Source: Sphingomonas sp. DG1-23 (GTDB taxonomy: Bacteria > Pseudomonadota > Alphaproteobacteria > Sphingomonadales > Sphingomonadaceae). From it: a stretch of 64,000 nt of DNA. Within the stretch, counting starts at the first letter, position 1; every line of letters starts with the position of its first letter. This document shows, one piece after another, positions 49,815 through 57,833 of this stretch. A program made the translations under genes and the position numbers. The DNA is taken from assembly GCF_030730875.1 (NCBI RefSeq), contig NZ_JAVAMA010000003.1, positions 248,001-312,000 on the forward strand, in the 5' to 3' direction. Below the pieces are notes generated by a model. That model worked only from the letters and a program-made list of their open reading frames with translations. It was not told where the DNA came from and searched no databases.

Positions 49815-50884
49815 TGCGCCTGTTATGCAACGATCTGGTCATCAAGGAAGAGAGTTGCAATCTCAGCTGCAATTATTGTCTGACCGGCCAGAGCAATCTC
49901 AAGGCGTCGCACGGCGACCATCTGATTTTCGACCCGCCCCGACGTGAATCGCTCAACGATCCGGGTCTCATCGCCCGACTGCTGACCATCCTGGACCGTT
50001 TCGACGCACTCTACGAGCCCGCGATGCTGAAGATCACAGGCGGAGAAGTTTTTCTTATTCCTGAAATCACAACTTTCATCGATGAATGCGCAAAGCGCTA
50101 CAAGCGACTGCTCGTACAAACAAATGGGGTCGTTGCGAGCGACCGTCAGATCGCCAGCATGGCGCGTCACGACAACATCGTCATCCAGGTTTCTCTCGAC
50201 AGCCATCTGCACCATGGCAATTCCTATCGAGTCCGGGATGCGGGGCAACATGGCAAGGTGCTGGAGCGCATCGAACGCTTCTTCGTCAGCCCGCTCCCGA
50301 TAGAGGTTTATTGCGTCATCAATGACAGGAGCATCGAAACGCTGCTTCAATTCGCACATTATCTCGCAGACCGAGAGCACCCCCCGCAACTGACGCCCTT
50401 TCCGGTGCGCGGCCCCGATGCTCAAATGTACGCGCCACGGCCTGAGCAACTCGGCCATTTGCGCGCATTCGCGACCGGCGTTGCGGCGCTTCCGGAAGTC
50501 GCGCCACCAAGAGCATATCTCGATCGACTGGTCAGCTTCTATGCGGCAGGCCAAAGAACGTTCGCCTGCCATCTGCCTAAACTGGTGGCGTCCACGTTCG
50601 ACGACGGCATGCTCACGCCTTGTCCGAACATCTGGTTTTCCGATGCCGGCAATCTGACACAGGCCGGCTGGCACGAAGCCGGGACACGCATGGAACGATC
50701 CGGGATACGGAAGGCGCTTCTCGAAAAATCGCCGAGGCTGTCGGCGTGCAAGGGATGCCTCACGCCGTGGGACACCTTGAGCATGTACATGGATGGTGAG
50801 CTTGGCCTCGACCAACTGTGCCGTTCCCACGCCTATCGCGGCCTCGAGGGCGAAGTTGAACGGTTCAAGGCGGACACGCGGTGA
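49811..50884 (+). CDS. Radical SAM protein with C-terminal cysteine cluster
   Basis: A 357-aa enzyme. The 4Fe-4S site is EESCNLSCNYCLTGQSN (Cys16, Cys20, Cys23), and LKITGGEVFLIPEI is the GGE-type SAM contact. Further cysteines in the last third (FACHLPKL, LTPCPNIW, SACKGCLTPWD, LDQLCRSH) look like a SPASM/twitch-type auxiliary cluster domain. Start is GTG 49811 or ATG 49814, overlapping the previous stop. No precursor-peptide gene is nearby, so a small-molecule substrate is more likely than a peptide. Confidence 0.85.
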   Translation: MMRLLCNDLVIKEESCNLSCNYCLTGQSNLKASHGDHLIFDPPRRESLNDPGLIARLLTILDRFDALYEPAMLKITGGEVFLIPEITTFIDECAKRYKRLLVQTNGVVASDRQIASMARHDNIVIQVSLDSHLHHGNSYRVRDAGQHGKVLERIERFFVSPLPIEVYCVINDRSIETLLQFAHYLADREHPPQLTPFPVRGPDAQMYAPRPEQLGHLRAFATGVAALPEVAPPRAYLDRLVSFYAAGQRTFACHLPKLVASTFDDGMLTPCPNIWFSDAGNLTQAGWHEAGTRMERSGIRKALLEKSPRLSACKGCLTPWDTLSMYMDGELGLDQLCRSHAYRGLEGEVERFKADTR

Positions 50885-53055
50885 TCCGCGAACCCGGTTT
50901 AACCGGCCGACGGCTCACCGTCGGCGATGTCGCGACGCGATTGGACCCGGAACAATTTGCGGATGCGATCGAGCGGGAACGGGCATGCGAGCTGCCAAAT
51001 GAACACCGCGGAAAACTGATTGCCGTGCCGTTGCGGAATGCTGCCGCGGATTTCGCTCGTTATCTCGCAGCGCTGAGCGATGGACTGGTGCCGCTGGTCC
51101 TCCCTTCGAATTGCCAACCGGCCATCCGCGACGCCTTGCTGGACAGGGCCGCCAAACAGCTGGGGGCAAGCGGGAGCGTCGGCCCATTTCCATGCACTTC
51201 GCGTGAACCGGGGATTGTCTTGCCGAGCTCGGGATCGACCGGAGAACGCAAAACGATATTTCGGTCGCTGGCCAGTCTGCACGCGGAGGGTCGTCGTTAT
51301 CGCAGCCTCTGGGGGATGCTGACCGACAAGAAGGTCCTGATCATGGCGCCGCTGCATCATGCCTACGCGCTGGGCGTAGCGCATGGCTGCCTGGCCGCGG
51401 GCGCAGACATCCAGTTGTGCGAGCCGAACCAGCTCGACGCGGCGCTCGAGGCCTTGCGATCGTGCGAGCATGCCGCACTAACCCCCGCAATCGCCCGATT
51501 GCTGATCCTGCGCGCGCGATCACAAGGCTGGCGGGGAGCTTTGACTTGCACGGTCATGGCAGGTGCCGGACAGGTCGATGCGCAACTCGACGCCGATTTC
51601 GAGGCGCACTTTGGCATCCGGCTCGCGCGCAATTATGGTTCGGCTGAAACCGGAGCCATTCTGTTTGGCGAGGCGGGGCTGGCGCCGCTGGCGGCGGGGA
51701 GACCGATGGATGGGGTCCAGCTCCGGATCGACTCCGCCGCACAGGGAAGGCTTTCCGCCAAGGTTGCAGGCAACGAACCGGCCGACTGGCATGCCATGGG
51801 CGACATCGCGCGGGTCGACGGCAATGGGTGTTACTTCATCCTCGGCCGGGAGAATTTCGCGATCAGGCGCGGCGAACGCTTTGTTCCCCATGTCGAGATC
51901 GAGCAATTTGCCGCGTCACGCCTCGACCTGACTGCCGCCCGCTGCCGCAGCGAGCGGCGACAGGATCGTCCCGGAAACTTCGCACTCGACGTCTGGCCCT
52001 ATGATCGGACAAGCTTCGATCCCGCGCGCTTCCGGGCTGATCTGGCGCAGCATTTCGCGGCGGAGGATCTGCCCGACAGGATCGTACCGCGCGTCGTTCC
52101 ACCTGTCACGACAAGCGGCAAACTGGCGCAGGTTCGACGATATCGACAGGCGAGCCCCGACGTGCTGCGTGAGCACATCTTCGCCTATAAGCGCGCGCAC
52201 CTGGCGTTCGCCCTTTCCGCGTTGGGCGTGTTCGACGCCTTGGCCGAAGGCGACCTGGACCATGCGGCAACCCGCTGCGGCGTCGACGTGGGGCAGCTTG
52301 AATATGCCCTCCTGCTCGCCGAGCGCTATGGCATTGTGGAGCAGGGCGCCCCGACGAACGAGAATGCCGACGAAATACGGGCGATGACGGAACTCGAGGC
52401 AGAGCTTTCGCTCGGGTACAACGCCGTTGCCGCGATCATCGAAAGTTTGCGCCATGGGCCCGTCGCCGTTGGCGGCGACTGCGCATTTGTCGGGCGATAC
52501 AGTGCAGTTATGACGGGACGCGGCCTCCAGACCCGAGCGCGCATGGTGCTGCGCGCCATGTCCGCAAGGCCCGCACCGGATCGCGTGGTCGAAGTTGGAT
52601 CGTTCGACCCTGTCTATCTACAGAATCTCCCATCGAACTGGCAGTCCGCCGAGCGCCTGTTTATGCCGCTCGCGTCGCCGGACGCGAGGGTGACGACGGG
52701 CGCAAGGGAGATCCGAACGCTCCGACGCGCCGATGCATGGCCGGGCCCGGTGCCTGTGGTGATTTTCACACGTAGCCTGCATTGGCCGGGCGCCGGTCAA
52801 ATACTCCATCAAGCGCTCGACGATTTGGTCGCCGGGGCAGGCAGCATCATCATCGACGACATTTTTCTCGACTCGTCGGCATCCGCCCCCGATTTCGGCC
52901 TGGACTGGCTGACACATGCGGGCACGACGTTCTGGTCTAGAGATATTTTATTCGAATTCGTTCAAAAACGCGGAGCAAACATCGAAAAAATAGCAGTTCC
53001 GGATTTTAAATTTCGAAACACAAATGATAGTCATGTCTTTTCTATCACGAGGTGA
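50881..53055 (+). CDS. Adenylation protein fused to a degenerate methyltransferase-like domain
   Basis: A 724-aa two-part protein. Residues ~1-425 are an ANL adenylation domain: P-loop LPSSGSTGERKT near 115, ARNYGSAETGAILFGE near 249, HAMGDIARVDGNGCYFILGR near 303 and the catalytic lysine in TTSGKLAQVRR near 411. Residues ~430-724 look like a small-molecule O-methyltransferase: a winged-helix dimerisation part (REHIFAYKRAHLAFALSALG) and a Rossmann part whose SAM motif has decayed to RVVEVGSFDPVYL, so it may not bind SAM. The 3' end is notably A/T-rich. Followed by a free carrier protein, it probably loads an aromatic acid (AHBA proposed) onto that carrier, the MitE role. Confidence 0.8.
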   Translation: MIREPGLTGRRLTVGDVATRLDPEQFADAIERERACELPNEHRGKLIAVPLRNAAADFARYLAALSDGLVPLVLPSNCQPAIRDALLDRAAKQLGASGSVGPFPCTSREPGIVLPSSGSTGERKTIFRSLASLHAEGRRYRSLWGMLTDKKVLIMAPLHHAYALGVAHGCLAAGADIQLCEPNQLDAALEALRSCEHAALTPAIARLLILRARSQGWRGALTCTVMAGAGQVDAQLDADFEAHFGIRLARNYGSAETGAILFGEAGLAPLAAGRPMDGVQLRIDSAAQGRLSAKVAGNEPADWHAMGDIARVDGNGCYFILGRENFAIRRGERFVPHVEIEQFAASRLDLTAARCRSERRQDRPGNFALDVWPYDRTSFDPARFRADLAQHFAAEDLPDRIVPRVVPPVTTSGKLAQVRRYRQASPDVLREHIFAYKRAHLAFALSALGVFDALAEGDLDHAATRCGVDVGQLEYALLLAERYGIVEQGAPTNENADEIRAMTELEAELSLGYNAVAAIIESLRHGPVAVGGDCAFVGRYSAVMTGRGLQTRARMVLRAMSARPAPDRVVEVGSFDPVYLQNLPSNWQSAERLFMPLASPDARVTTGAREIRTLRRADAWPGPVPVVIFTRSLHWPGAGQILHQALDDLVAGAGSIIIDDIFLDSSASAPDFGLDWLTHAGTTFWSRDILFEFVQKRGANIEKIAVPDFKFRNTNDSHVFSITR

Positions 53056-53062
53056 TCCTGCC

Positions 53063-53344
53063 ATGACAGACGCCCATCAATCCATTCAAAGGCGCGAGAA
53101 AATCAAGCTGATCATTCGCGATTCTCTGCGTCGCAGCGAATTGACCGACGAACAACTCGAAGCCGCAGATCTGATCGGCAGCCTGGGAATCACGTCGGTC
53201 GATGCACTCGAGATTCTGATCGGCGTCGAGGCCGAATTCGACCTTCATATTCCAGACGAAGATCTGGATCGAAAACTGATCGATTCGCTCGATTCGCTTG
53301 ACAGCTATGTGCAATCTGCACAGGCGGCCAATCAAGCGACCTGA
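53063..53344 (+). CDS. Acyl carrier protein (biosynthetic cluster)
   Basis: A 93-aa stand-alone carrier protein. The predicted phosphopantetheine serine is Ser45 in LGITSVDALEILIGVEAEF, where the fatty-acid ACP has DSL. Surrounding helices and acidic C-terminus (DEDLDRKLIDSLDSLDSYV) fit the ACP fold. ATG 53063 is chosen; an upstream in-frame start lies inside the previous gene. Located directly after the adenylation gene and one base over the SDR start, it is the likely carrier on which the aromatic starter is held while other enzymes act, as MmcB does in mitomycin synthesis. Confidence 0.88.
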   Translation: MTDAHQSIQRREKIKLIIRDSLRRSELTDEQLEAADLIGSLGITSVDALEILIGVEAEFDLHIPDEDLDRKLIDSLDSLDSYVQSAQAANQAT

Positions 53345-54063
53345 TGACCCGGACCTGTCTCCTCGCGGGAGCAACCGGAAGGGTTGGAACGGCCCTCGTC
53401 GAAGCATTGGGCGACCAATTCGGTCGAATAGTCGGTACGTATCGCAGCAATGCCGCGGCGGCCGCGGCACTCGAGCGTCGCTTCACCTATCTCGAGACGC
53501 TGCAATGCGATATCTCCGACCCCGTACAGACCGACAGGCTGATCGCGCATTTCCGTAGCGTCGCGATTGGCGAGCTGGCTTTGGTCAACTGCACCGGCTC
53601 AACCCTGCGCAAGTCCGCCCTGGTGACGGGTCGGGACGAGCTGGCGCAAATATTCCTCGAAAACAGCGTCGCTCAGATTGATCTCGCCCGACGCTTCCTG
53701 CGCCTGATCCTGCCCGCGCGGAAAGGCAGGATCGTGCTCGTGGGATCACGTGCCGGACACGCAGGTGCGCCAGGGCAAGCCGGCTATGCCGCATCGAAGG
53801 CCGCGCTGGCCGGTTGGCTCAAATCAGTCGTCGGCGAATTGCCTGCAAGCGAAATCACGATCAATCTCGTCGCTCCTGGTGCGATCGATGATGATTCCGG
53901 GCTTTATTCCGACGAAGATCGTGCGGCAGCGATATCGCGCATCGGCCTCAAGCGGTTCGCGCGACCCGACGAAGTCGCTGGTGCCATCCGCTTTCTGCTC
54001 TCCCCGGAAGCGTCCTACGTTCATGGCACAGTGCTCGAGGTTGACGGCGGGGCAAGGTTTTGA
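53344..54063 (+). CDS. Short-chain dehydrogenase/reductase (FabG-like)
   Basis: A 239-aa SDR. Cofactor motif LAGATGRVGTALVEALG, a LVNCTG segment in place of NNAG, catalytic Ser in IVLVGSRAGH, Tyr148 and Lys152 in GYAASKAALAG, and the C-terminal VHGTVLEVDGGARF typical of ketoreductases. Coupled to the carrier protein upstream (TGATG) and to the deacetylase downstream (TTGA). It probably oxidises or reduces a carbonyl/hydroxyl on the tethered intermediate; direction and position are unknown. Confidence 0.88.
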   Translation: MTRTCLLAGATGRVGTALVEALGDQFGRIVGTYRSNAAAAAALERRFTYLETLQCDISDPVQTDRLIAHFRSVAIGELALVNCTGSTLRKSALVTGRDELAQIFLENSVAQIDLARRFLRLILPARKGRIVLVGSRAGHAGAPGQAGYAASKAALAGWLKSVVGELPASEITINLVAPGAIDDDSGLYSDEDRAAAISRIGLKRFARPDEVAGAIRFLLSPEASYVHGTVLEVDGGARF

Positions 54064-54770
54064 CCGGTGCAACGACGCGCCCCGAGCCGACAAGGGCCGA
54101 GAGATGGGTCTTCGTCTCACCCCATGCGGACGATGCGATATGGTCGGTCGGTGGAATTATCGCATGCTGTTCAGCGATGCGCGAAACAACCCTCGTAACG
54201 ATTTTCGCTCCCCCGCCCGATTGCCGGGCCACGCGTGAAGCCGAGGATCGGGCGGCAGCTGGCGTGCTGGGTTGCCGATTGGTTTCGTTAGGATTGCCAG
54301 AAGCGCGGTCACGCAGGAACGAGACCGGAAACCTCTATAGATCGTCCCTCGCCCTGCGCCGCAAGCCGTTGGCGAATGATCCGGCGGCGGCGGCGGTCGG
54401 AAGTGCTGTCGCGGAAGTCTTTCCGGGAGCGTCCGCCATATTCGTTCCGCTCGCGACGCATTCCCATGTCGATCATGTGATCGTGCGAGATGCCGTGCTG
54501 GCTTGCGCCGAACCGTCAATTGCGATCATGGCCTATCCAGAATTTCCCTATCATCGGCACAAGACAGAATCTCTATCACAGAACCCCGCGCTACCCTGCG
54601 ATCCAGTGGCCTGGCTGGCAGCTGCCACGCTCTATTCAACGGAGGCGATTGCCATGTTCGGCACGCGGGAACGATTCGAGCACGCGCTACGGGACTTCAT
54701 CTCGGAACGCACCTGCGACAGGAGCGGCAACTGCGCTCAATCGATCATTCCACTTCGGCCCGCCTTGTAG
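54060..54770 (+). CDS. PIG-L/LmbE family deacetylase
   Basis: A 236-aa zinc hydrolase that removes N-acetyl groups from GlcNAc-containing compounds. The motif VSPHADDAIWSVGG (His22, Asp24, Asp25) and the later zinc His in ATHSHVDHVIV are both present. TTG 54060 is the only in-frame start consistent with the motif and overlaps the SDR stop. The last 34 bp overlap a convergent glycosyltransferase gene. In the proposed pathway it would deacetylate a GlcNAc attached to the carrier-bound aromatic, the MitC role. Confidence 0.88.
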   Translation: MTGATTRPEPTRAERWVFVSPHADDAIWSVGGIIACCSAMRETTLVTIFAPPPDCRATREAEDRAAAGVLGCRLVSLGLPEARSRRNETGNLYRSSLALRRKPLANDPAAAAVGSAVAEVFPGASAIFVPLATHSHVDHVIVRDAVLACAEPSIAIMAYPEFPYHRHKTESLSQNPALPCDPVAWLAAATLYSTEAIAMFGTRERFEHALRDFISERTCDRSGNCAQSIIPLRPAL

Positions 54771-55603
54771 GCGGCGATCGACCCGTTCGGGCCCAGCAAG
54801 CGTTCGAGCAAGAGCACGTCAGGATCGCCGGAAAGCTCGGCGAATAGCGCCAGGGAAGCGCGATGATCCGACCAGCGGCTCGGCTGGGGGTGGGACAAGT
54901 GATAGGCGGGCGCGGCACGCACATAGTCGATCGCGACGCCCGCACGAAGGCAGCGATGGCTGAATTCAAGATCTTCGCAGCCCCAACGCCGACCAAATTG
55001 TTCATCCTGGCCGCCAAGCTGTGACCAGACGGCGCGCGGGATTGCGAAATTGGCGCCAGAACTCGCCAGCCAGGCGGGCATGTCCTCGTCGCCCGAAAGC
55101 TCGCGACATTCGACGGCAGTCTCCAATAAGGATCGCATGGTCCGATAGCCGCTCGGGTCAAACCCTTCTCGGGCCAGCCTGCCCGGATCCAATGCCGGAA
55201 ACCCCCTGCCGCCGCGGCAAAGGGTGGCCACCGTTGGAGTCGCGATCAATTCGACGATCTTGCCGCGGCGCAACGCCGGCCGGACATCTGGATCGCCGCA
55301 AAGCCGGATCAGCCAATCACGTTCGACCAACATGTCGCCATCAAGAAATGCGATCCAGCTCGCCGTGCCCTGGCTCGCGCCGAAGTTCCGCGCCGCCGAC
55401 CGCCCCTTCATTGGTCCCTGCACGATCCGCGCCCGGACCGCGCCGGGCATGTGCCTGGCATATCGGATACAATGATCGTCGTGCGTATCGACGACAATGA
55501 TCATCTGCATCTCGGGCGATTGCACGCTATTCGACACAAGGGCAGCAAAACATACCTGCAATCGCGCCAAGTCACCACTTGTAATGACGACAACATCGAT
55601 CAT
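54737..55603 (-). CDS. Glycosyltransferase family 2
   Basis: A 288-aa GT-A-fold transferase using a nucleotide sugar. VVVITSGDLARLQVCFAAL opens the fold, the metal-binding DxD is in SWIAFLDGDMLVERDWL near residue 90, and RRWGCEDLEFSHRCLRAGV is the galactosyltransferase-type acceptor region. It faces the deacetylase gene with a 34-bp tail overlap, which suggests a long joint history. No membrane segment, so it acts in the cytosol on a soluble acceptor. It would fit the MitB role, transfer of GlcNAc to carrier-bound AHBA; other sugar transfers are possible. Confidence 0.86.
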   Translation of the reverse strand: MIDVVVITSGDLARLQVCFAALVSNSVQSPEMQMIIVVDTHDDHCIRYARHMPGAVRARIVQGPMKGRSAARNFGASQGTASWIAFLDGDMLVERDWLIRLCGDPDVRPALRRGKIVELIATPTVATLCRGGRGFPALDPGRLAREGFDPSGYRTMRSLLETAVECRELSGDEDMPAWLASSGANFAIPRAVWSQLGGQDEQFGRRWGCEDLEFSHRCLRAGVAIDYVRAAPAYHLSHPQPSRWSDHRASLALFAELSGDPDVLLLERLLGPNGSIAAYKAGRSGMID

Positions 55604-55667
55604 AATAACGATGCGCCATACCGCATCTTGCTACAGCGGCGGTTAACCAGCTGGTAGAGATACGACA

Positions 55668-56324
55668 TTGGATTTCCTACCTCTCGCCATGACGATATTT
55701 GGAACAGATGCTTGTGTGGCTGGCGTTGGCGACCAAGGCAAGTGGGTTCGTCCAGTTCCTATCCGCCCAGAGCAGGTAGAGGGAACGGATCCGGACTTCC
55801 GGTACGACCGCTATACAGATGTAGAGCTTGGTCCCGCGCCATCCGGCGGACAGGCCGAAGACCGGACGTTACTCAAAATCTCCAAAACGACCCGGTCCAT
55901 CAATCCGAAGATGCGATTGCAATTGCTTGACGAGTCGATGGATCCCAGCGTCGCTGCAGCATTGTCCCCCGGCAGGAGCCTCGGCCTGGTGTCCGCACGC
56001 AATTGCCGGCTCGAAGCGCGACGACATACCGGCGGGCGAAAGTATCTACGAATTTGTTTCATGGATGCAGCCGGCGAAACGTACGACTGGATCTGCGCCG
56101 AGCTGACTCTCAACCGCAACTGGCGGAAAGCGATGCGCGAAGATGAATCCGGATGGCTCGATCGGGTGGGACGCGTTCTGTCGGATCTAGACCTGGTCCA
56201 TGCCGTTGCCCTTGGCGATCGCAACGATCGCTTTCCCGGACGTTACGATGGCCGTCATCCCCTCTGCGTTGGCATTCATGCCCGCGACCTTGCTGGTGAC
56301 GCACTCGATGCGCTTCTCCGATAG
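55668..56324 (+). CDS. Probable dual OB-fold (DuOB-like) protein, function unknown
   Basis: A 218-aa protein beginning MDFLPLAMTIFGTDACVAGV and then GDQGKWVRPVPI, the start typical of proteins annotated as dual-OB-domain-containing, whose family is mostly known from nucleic-acid conflict and defence settings. The rest is beta-rich with YDWICAELTLNRNWR near the middle. TTG 55668 is the start giving that N-terminus; ATG 55689 is the alternative. It is divergent from the glycosyltransferase (64-bp gap) and overlaps the methyltransferase gene. Its reason for being in a biosynthetic cluster is unclear; protection of DNA from the product is one idea. Confidence 0.55.
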   Translation: MDFLPLAMTIFGTDACVAGVGDQGKWVRPVPIRPEQVEGTDPDFRYDRYTDVELGPAPSGGQAEDRTLLKISKTTRSINPKMRLQLLDESMDPSVAAALSPGRSLGLVSARNCRLEARRHTGGRKYLRICFMDAAGETYDWICAELTLNRNWRKAMREDESGWLDRVGRVLSDLDLVHAVALGDRNDRFPGRYDGRHPLCVGIHARDLAGDALDALLR

Positions 56325-57279
56325 ACCAGACGTACTGAGCTGGATGCTGGCGGGTCGGGTCGCCGATGCTGTCGCGGCGCTCGCGCAAACCGGATGCCTC
56401 GAAGCGCTACGGGACTGGATTACGGACGATTGCCTGGCGCGATCCCATAAACTCGACCCCGCAGGACTGGCGACATTGTTGCATCTGCTCGTCAAGGCCG
56501 GTTTCGTCGACCGGCAAGGGGAGCAATACCGGTGGTCGGAGCAAGCGCTTTCCTCTCTCGATTTCATCGCGATCGAACTGCGGCTAAGGCAATTGTTCGC
56601 GGCGGGTGGCGGACTCACCGCAGGGCTGAGAGGGCGGTTGTACGATCCGCTGGATACGCTGGACGATCCGAACTTTATTGCAGCCTATGCTGCGACCATG
56701 CAGGTGAACGCTCGGCCGCTGGCGCTGGCGATCAGGCGCATATTCGGACCGCTCGGCAACGCCGCCATCCTCGATCTGGGAGGTGCCGATGGCGCGATGA
56801 TTCACGAACTGTCAAAGTCGAACCCACATGCGAATGCGACCGTCGTGGACCGCGCTGTCATGAGAAAGCCCTTTGAGCGGCTGCATTCACCCAGCGGGGC
56901 GTCGAGCCGATGCAGCTTCGTAGCAGCAGATATCAAAGTCCCTGAATCCTATCGTGCGTTGATCGCCGGGAGCAGGATCATCGTGCTTTCGAATGTTGCC
57001 CATTTGATCGGTCTCGCATCCGTTTCACGGATCATGCGGGAGATTCGCGCATGCGCTCCTCAAGATTGTCGAGTCGTAATCTATGATATGTTCGTCACCG
57101 AGGAAGGGCCGGTGGGATTTGCGGATCTCGCCGCGATCGACTGGGTGGCGGGGGGGCACGGTTTCGTCCGGACAGTGACCGAGGTCGCCGGAATGATCGC
57201 GGAGCTGGGCTTCTCGGTCCGAAGCGTGCACCCGGTCCCGCTGTTGCCCGGCAGCATGATCATCGCGTCCGCACCATGA
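56308..57279 (+). CDS. SAM-dependent O-methyltransferase (class I, dimeric type)
   Basis: A 323-aa methyltransferase with an N-terminal winged-helix dimerisation part (LSWMLAGRVADAVAALAQTG, DPAGLATLLHLLVKAGFV) and a Rossmann domain: SAM motif I AILDLGGADGAMIHEL near residue 155, the post-I Asp in ATVVDRAVM, and VIYDMFVTEEGPVG at the motif III region. ATG 56308 is preferred over a longer frame that lies inside the upstream gene. It resembles the MmcR/MitM type of tailoring methyltransferase; unlike the domain fused to the adenylation protein, its SAM site looks intact. Confidence 0.85.
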   Translation: MRFSDRPDVLSWMLAGRVADAVAALAQTGCLEALRDWITDDCLARSHKLDPAGLATLLHLLVKAGFVDRQGEQYRWSEQALSSLDFIAIELRLRQLFAAGGGLTAGLRGRLYDPLDTLDDPNFIAAYAATMQVNARPLALAIRRIFGPLGNAAILDLGGADGAMIHELSKSNPHANATVVDRAVMRKPFERLHSPSGASSRCSFVAADIKVPESYRALIAGSRIIVLSNVAHLIGLASVSRIMREIRACAPQDCRVVIYDMFVTEEGPVGFADLAAIDWVAGGHGFVRTVTEVAGMIAELGFSVRSVHPVPLLPGSMIIASAP

Positions 57280-57833
57280 CAGGAAACGATCAAATCGTCG
57301 TCGTATCCGGTCTGCCGCGATCGGGCACCTCAATGATCATGCAGATGCTCGTCGCGGGGGGTATGCCTGTGCTGGCCAGCACCGACCGGCAGCCCGACGC
57401 GATGAACCCGCGCGGCTATTTCGAATATGCACCTGTGCGAACGATCGCACATGATCAAGATTTTCTCTCGCTGGCGCGGGGGAAGGCTATCAAGATCGTT
57501 GTGCCGCTGATCGCCCTTATCGAGCCCAGCCTGCCCTACAAGCTCATTATGATGAGGCGCAGGATAGCGGATGTGGCCGCTTCACAGGCAGCGATGCTGC
57601 GCCATGGCGGCCACGCAGTGCCCGATGGCATGGAGCCATTGCTTGCCTGGCAGCTCAAGTCCACCATCGAAACTCTCGGCCACATCCCTCAGATCGATCT
57701 GGATTATGAGCTTGTGATCGCCGATCCAGAACGCAGCGCAAAGGCGATCGCCGCATTCGTCGGACGAGACCTGGATGTCGAGGCCATGGCGCGGACCGTC
57801 GATAGGTCGCTCGCTCATCACTATCCGCGATGA
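57276..57833 (+). CDS. Sulfotransferase-like P-loop protein
   Basis: A 185-aa protein with the 5'-phosphosulfate loop VVVSGLPRSGTSMIMQML (Gly12-Met20) and a following NPRGYFEY segment common in bacterial sulfotransferase-family proteins. It is shorter than most PAPS sulfotransferases (usually 250-300 aa), so it may be a minimal form or a P-loop protein of other activity. Overlaps the methyltransferase upstream (ATGA) and the kinase downstream (ATGA). A sulfate on the final product would be unusual for a mitosane. Confidence 0.72.
   Translation: MTGNDQIVVVSGLPRSGTSMIMQMLVAGGMPVLASTDRQPDAMNPRGYFEYAPVRTIAHDQDFLSLARGKAIKIVVPLIALIEPSLPYKLIMMRRRIADVAASQAAMLRHGGHAVPDGMEPLLAWQLKSTIETLGHIPQIDLDYELVIADPERSAKAIAAFVGRDLDVEAMARTVDRSLAHHYPR

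Noticed and set aside
54737..54770. 34-bp overlap of the deacetylase and glycosyltransferase as a sign of a frameshift
   Set aside because: Both proteins have complete family motifs and natural ends; it is a convergent tail overlap.
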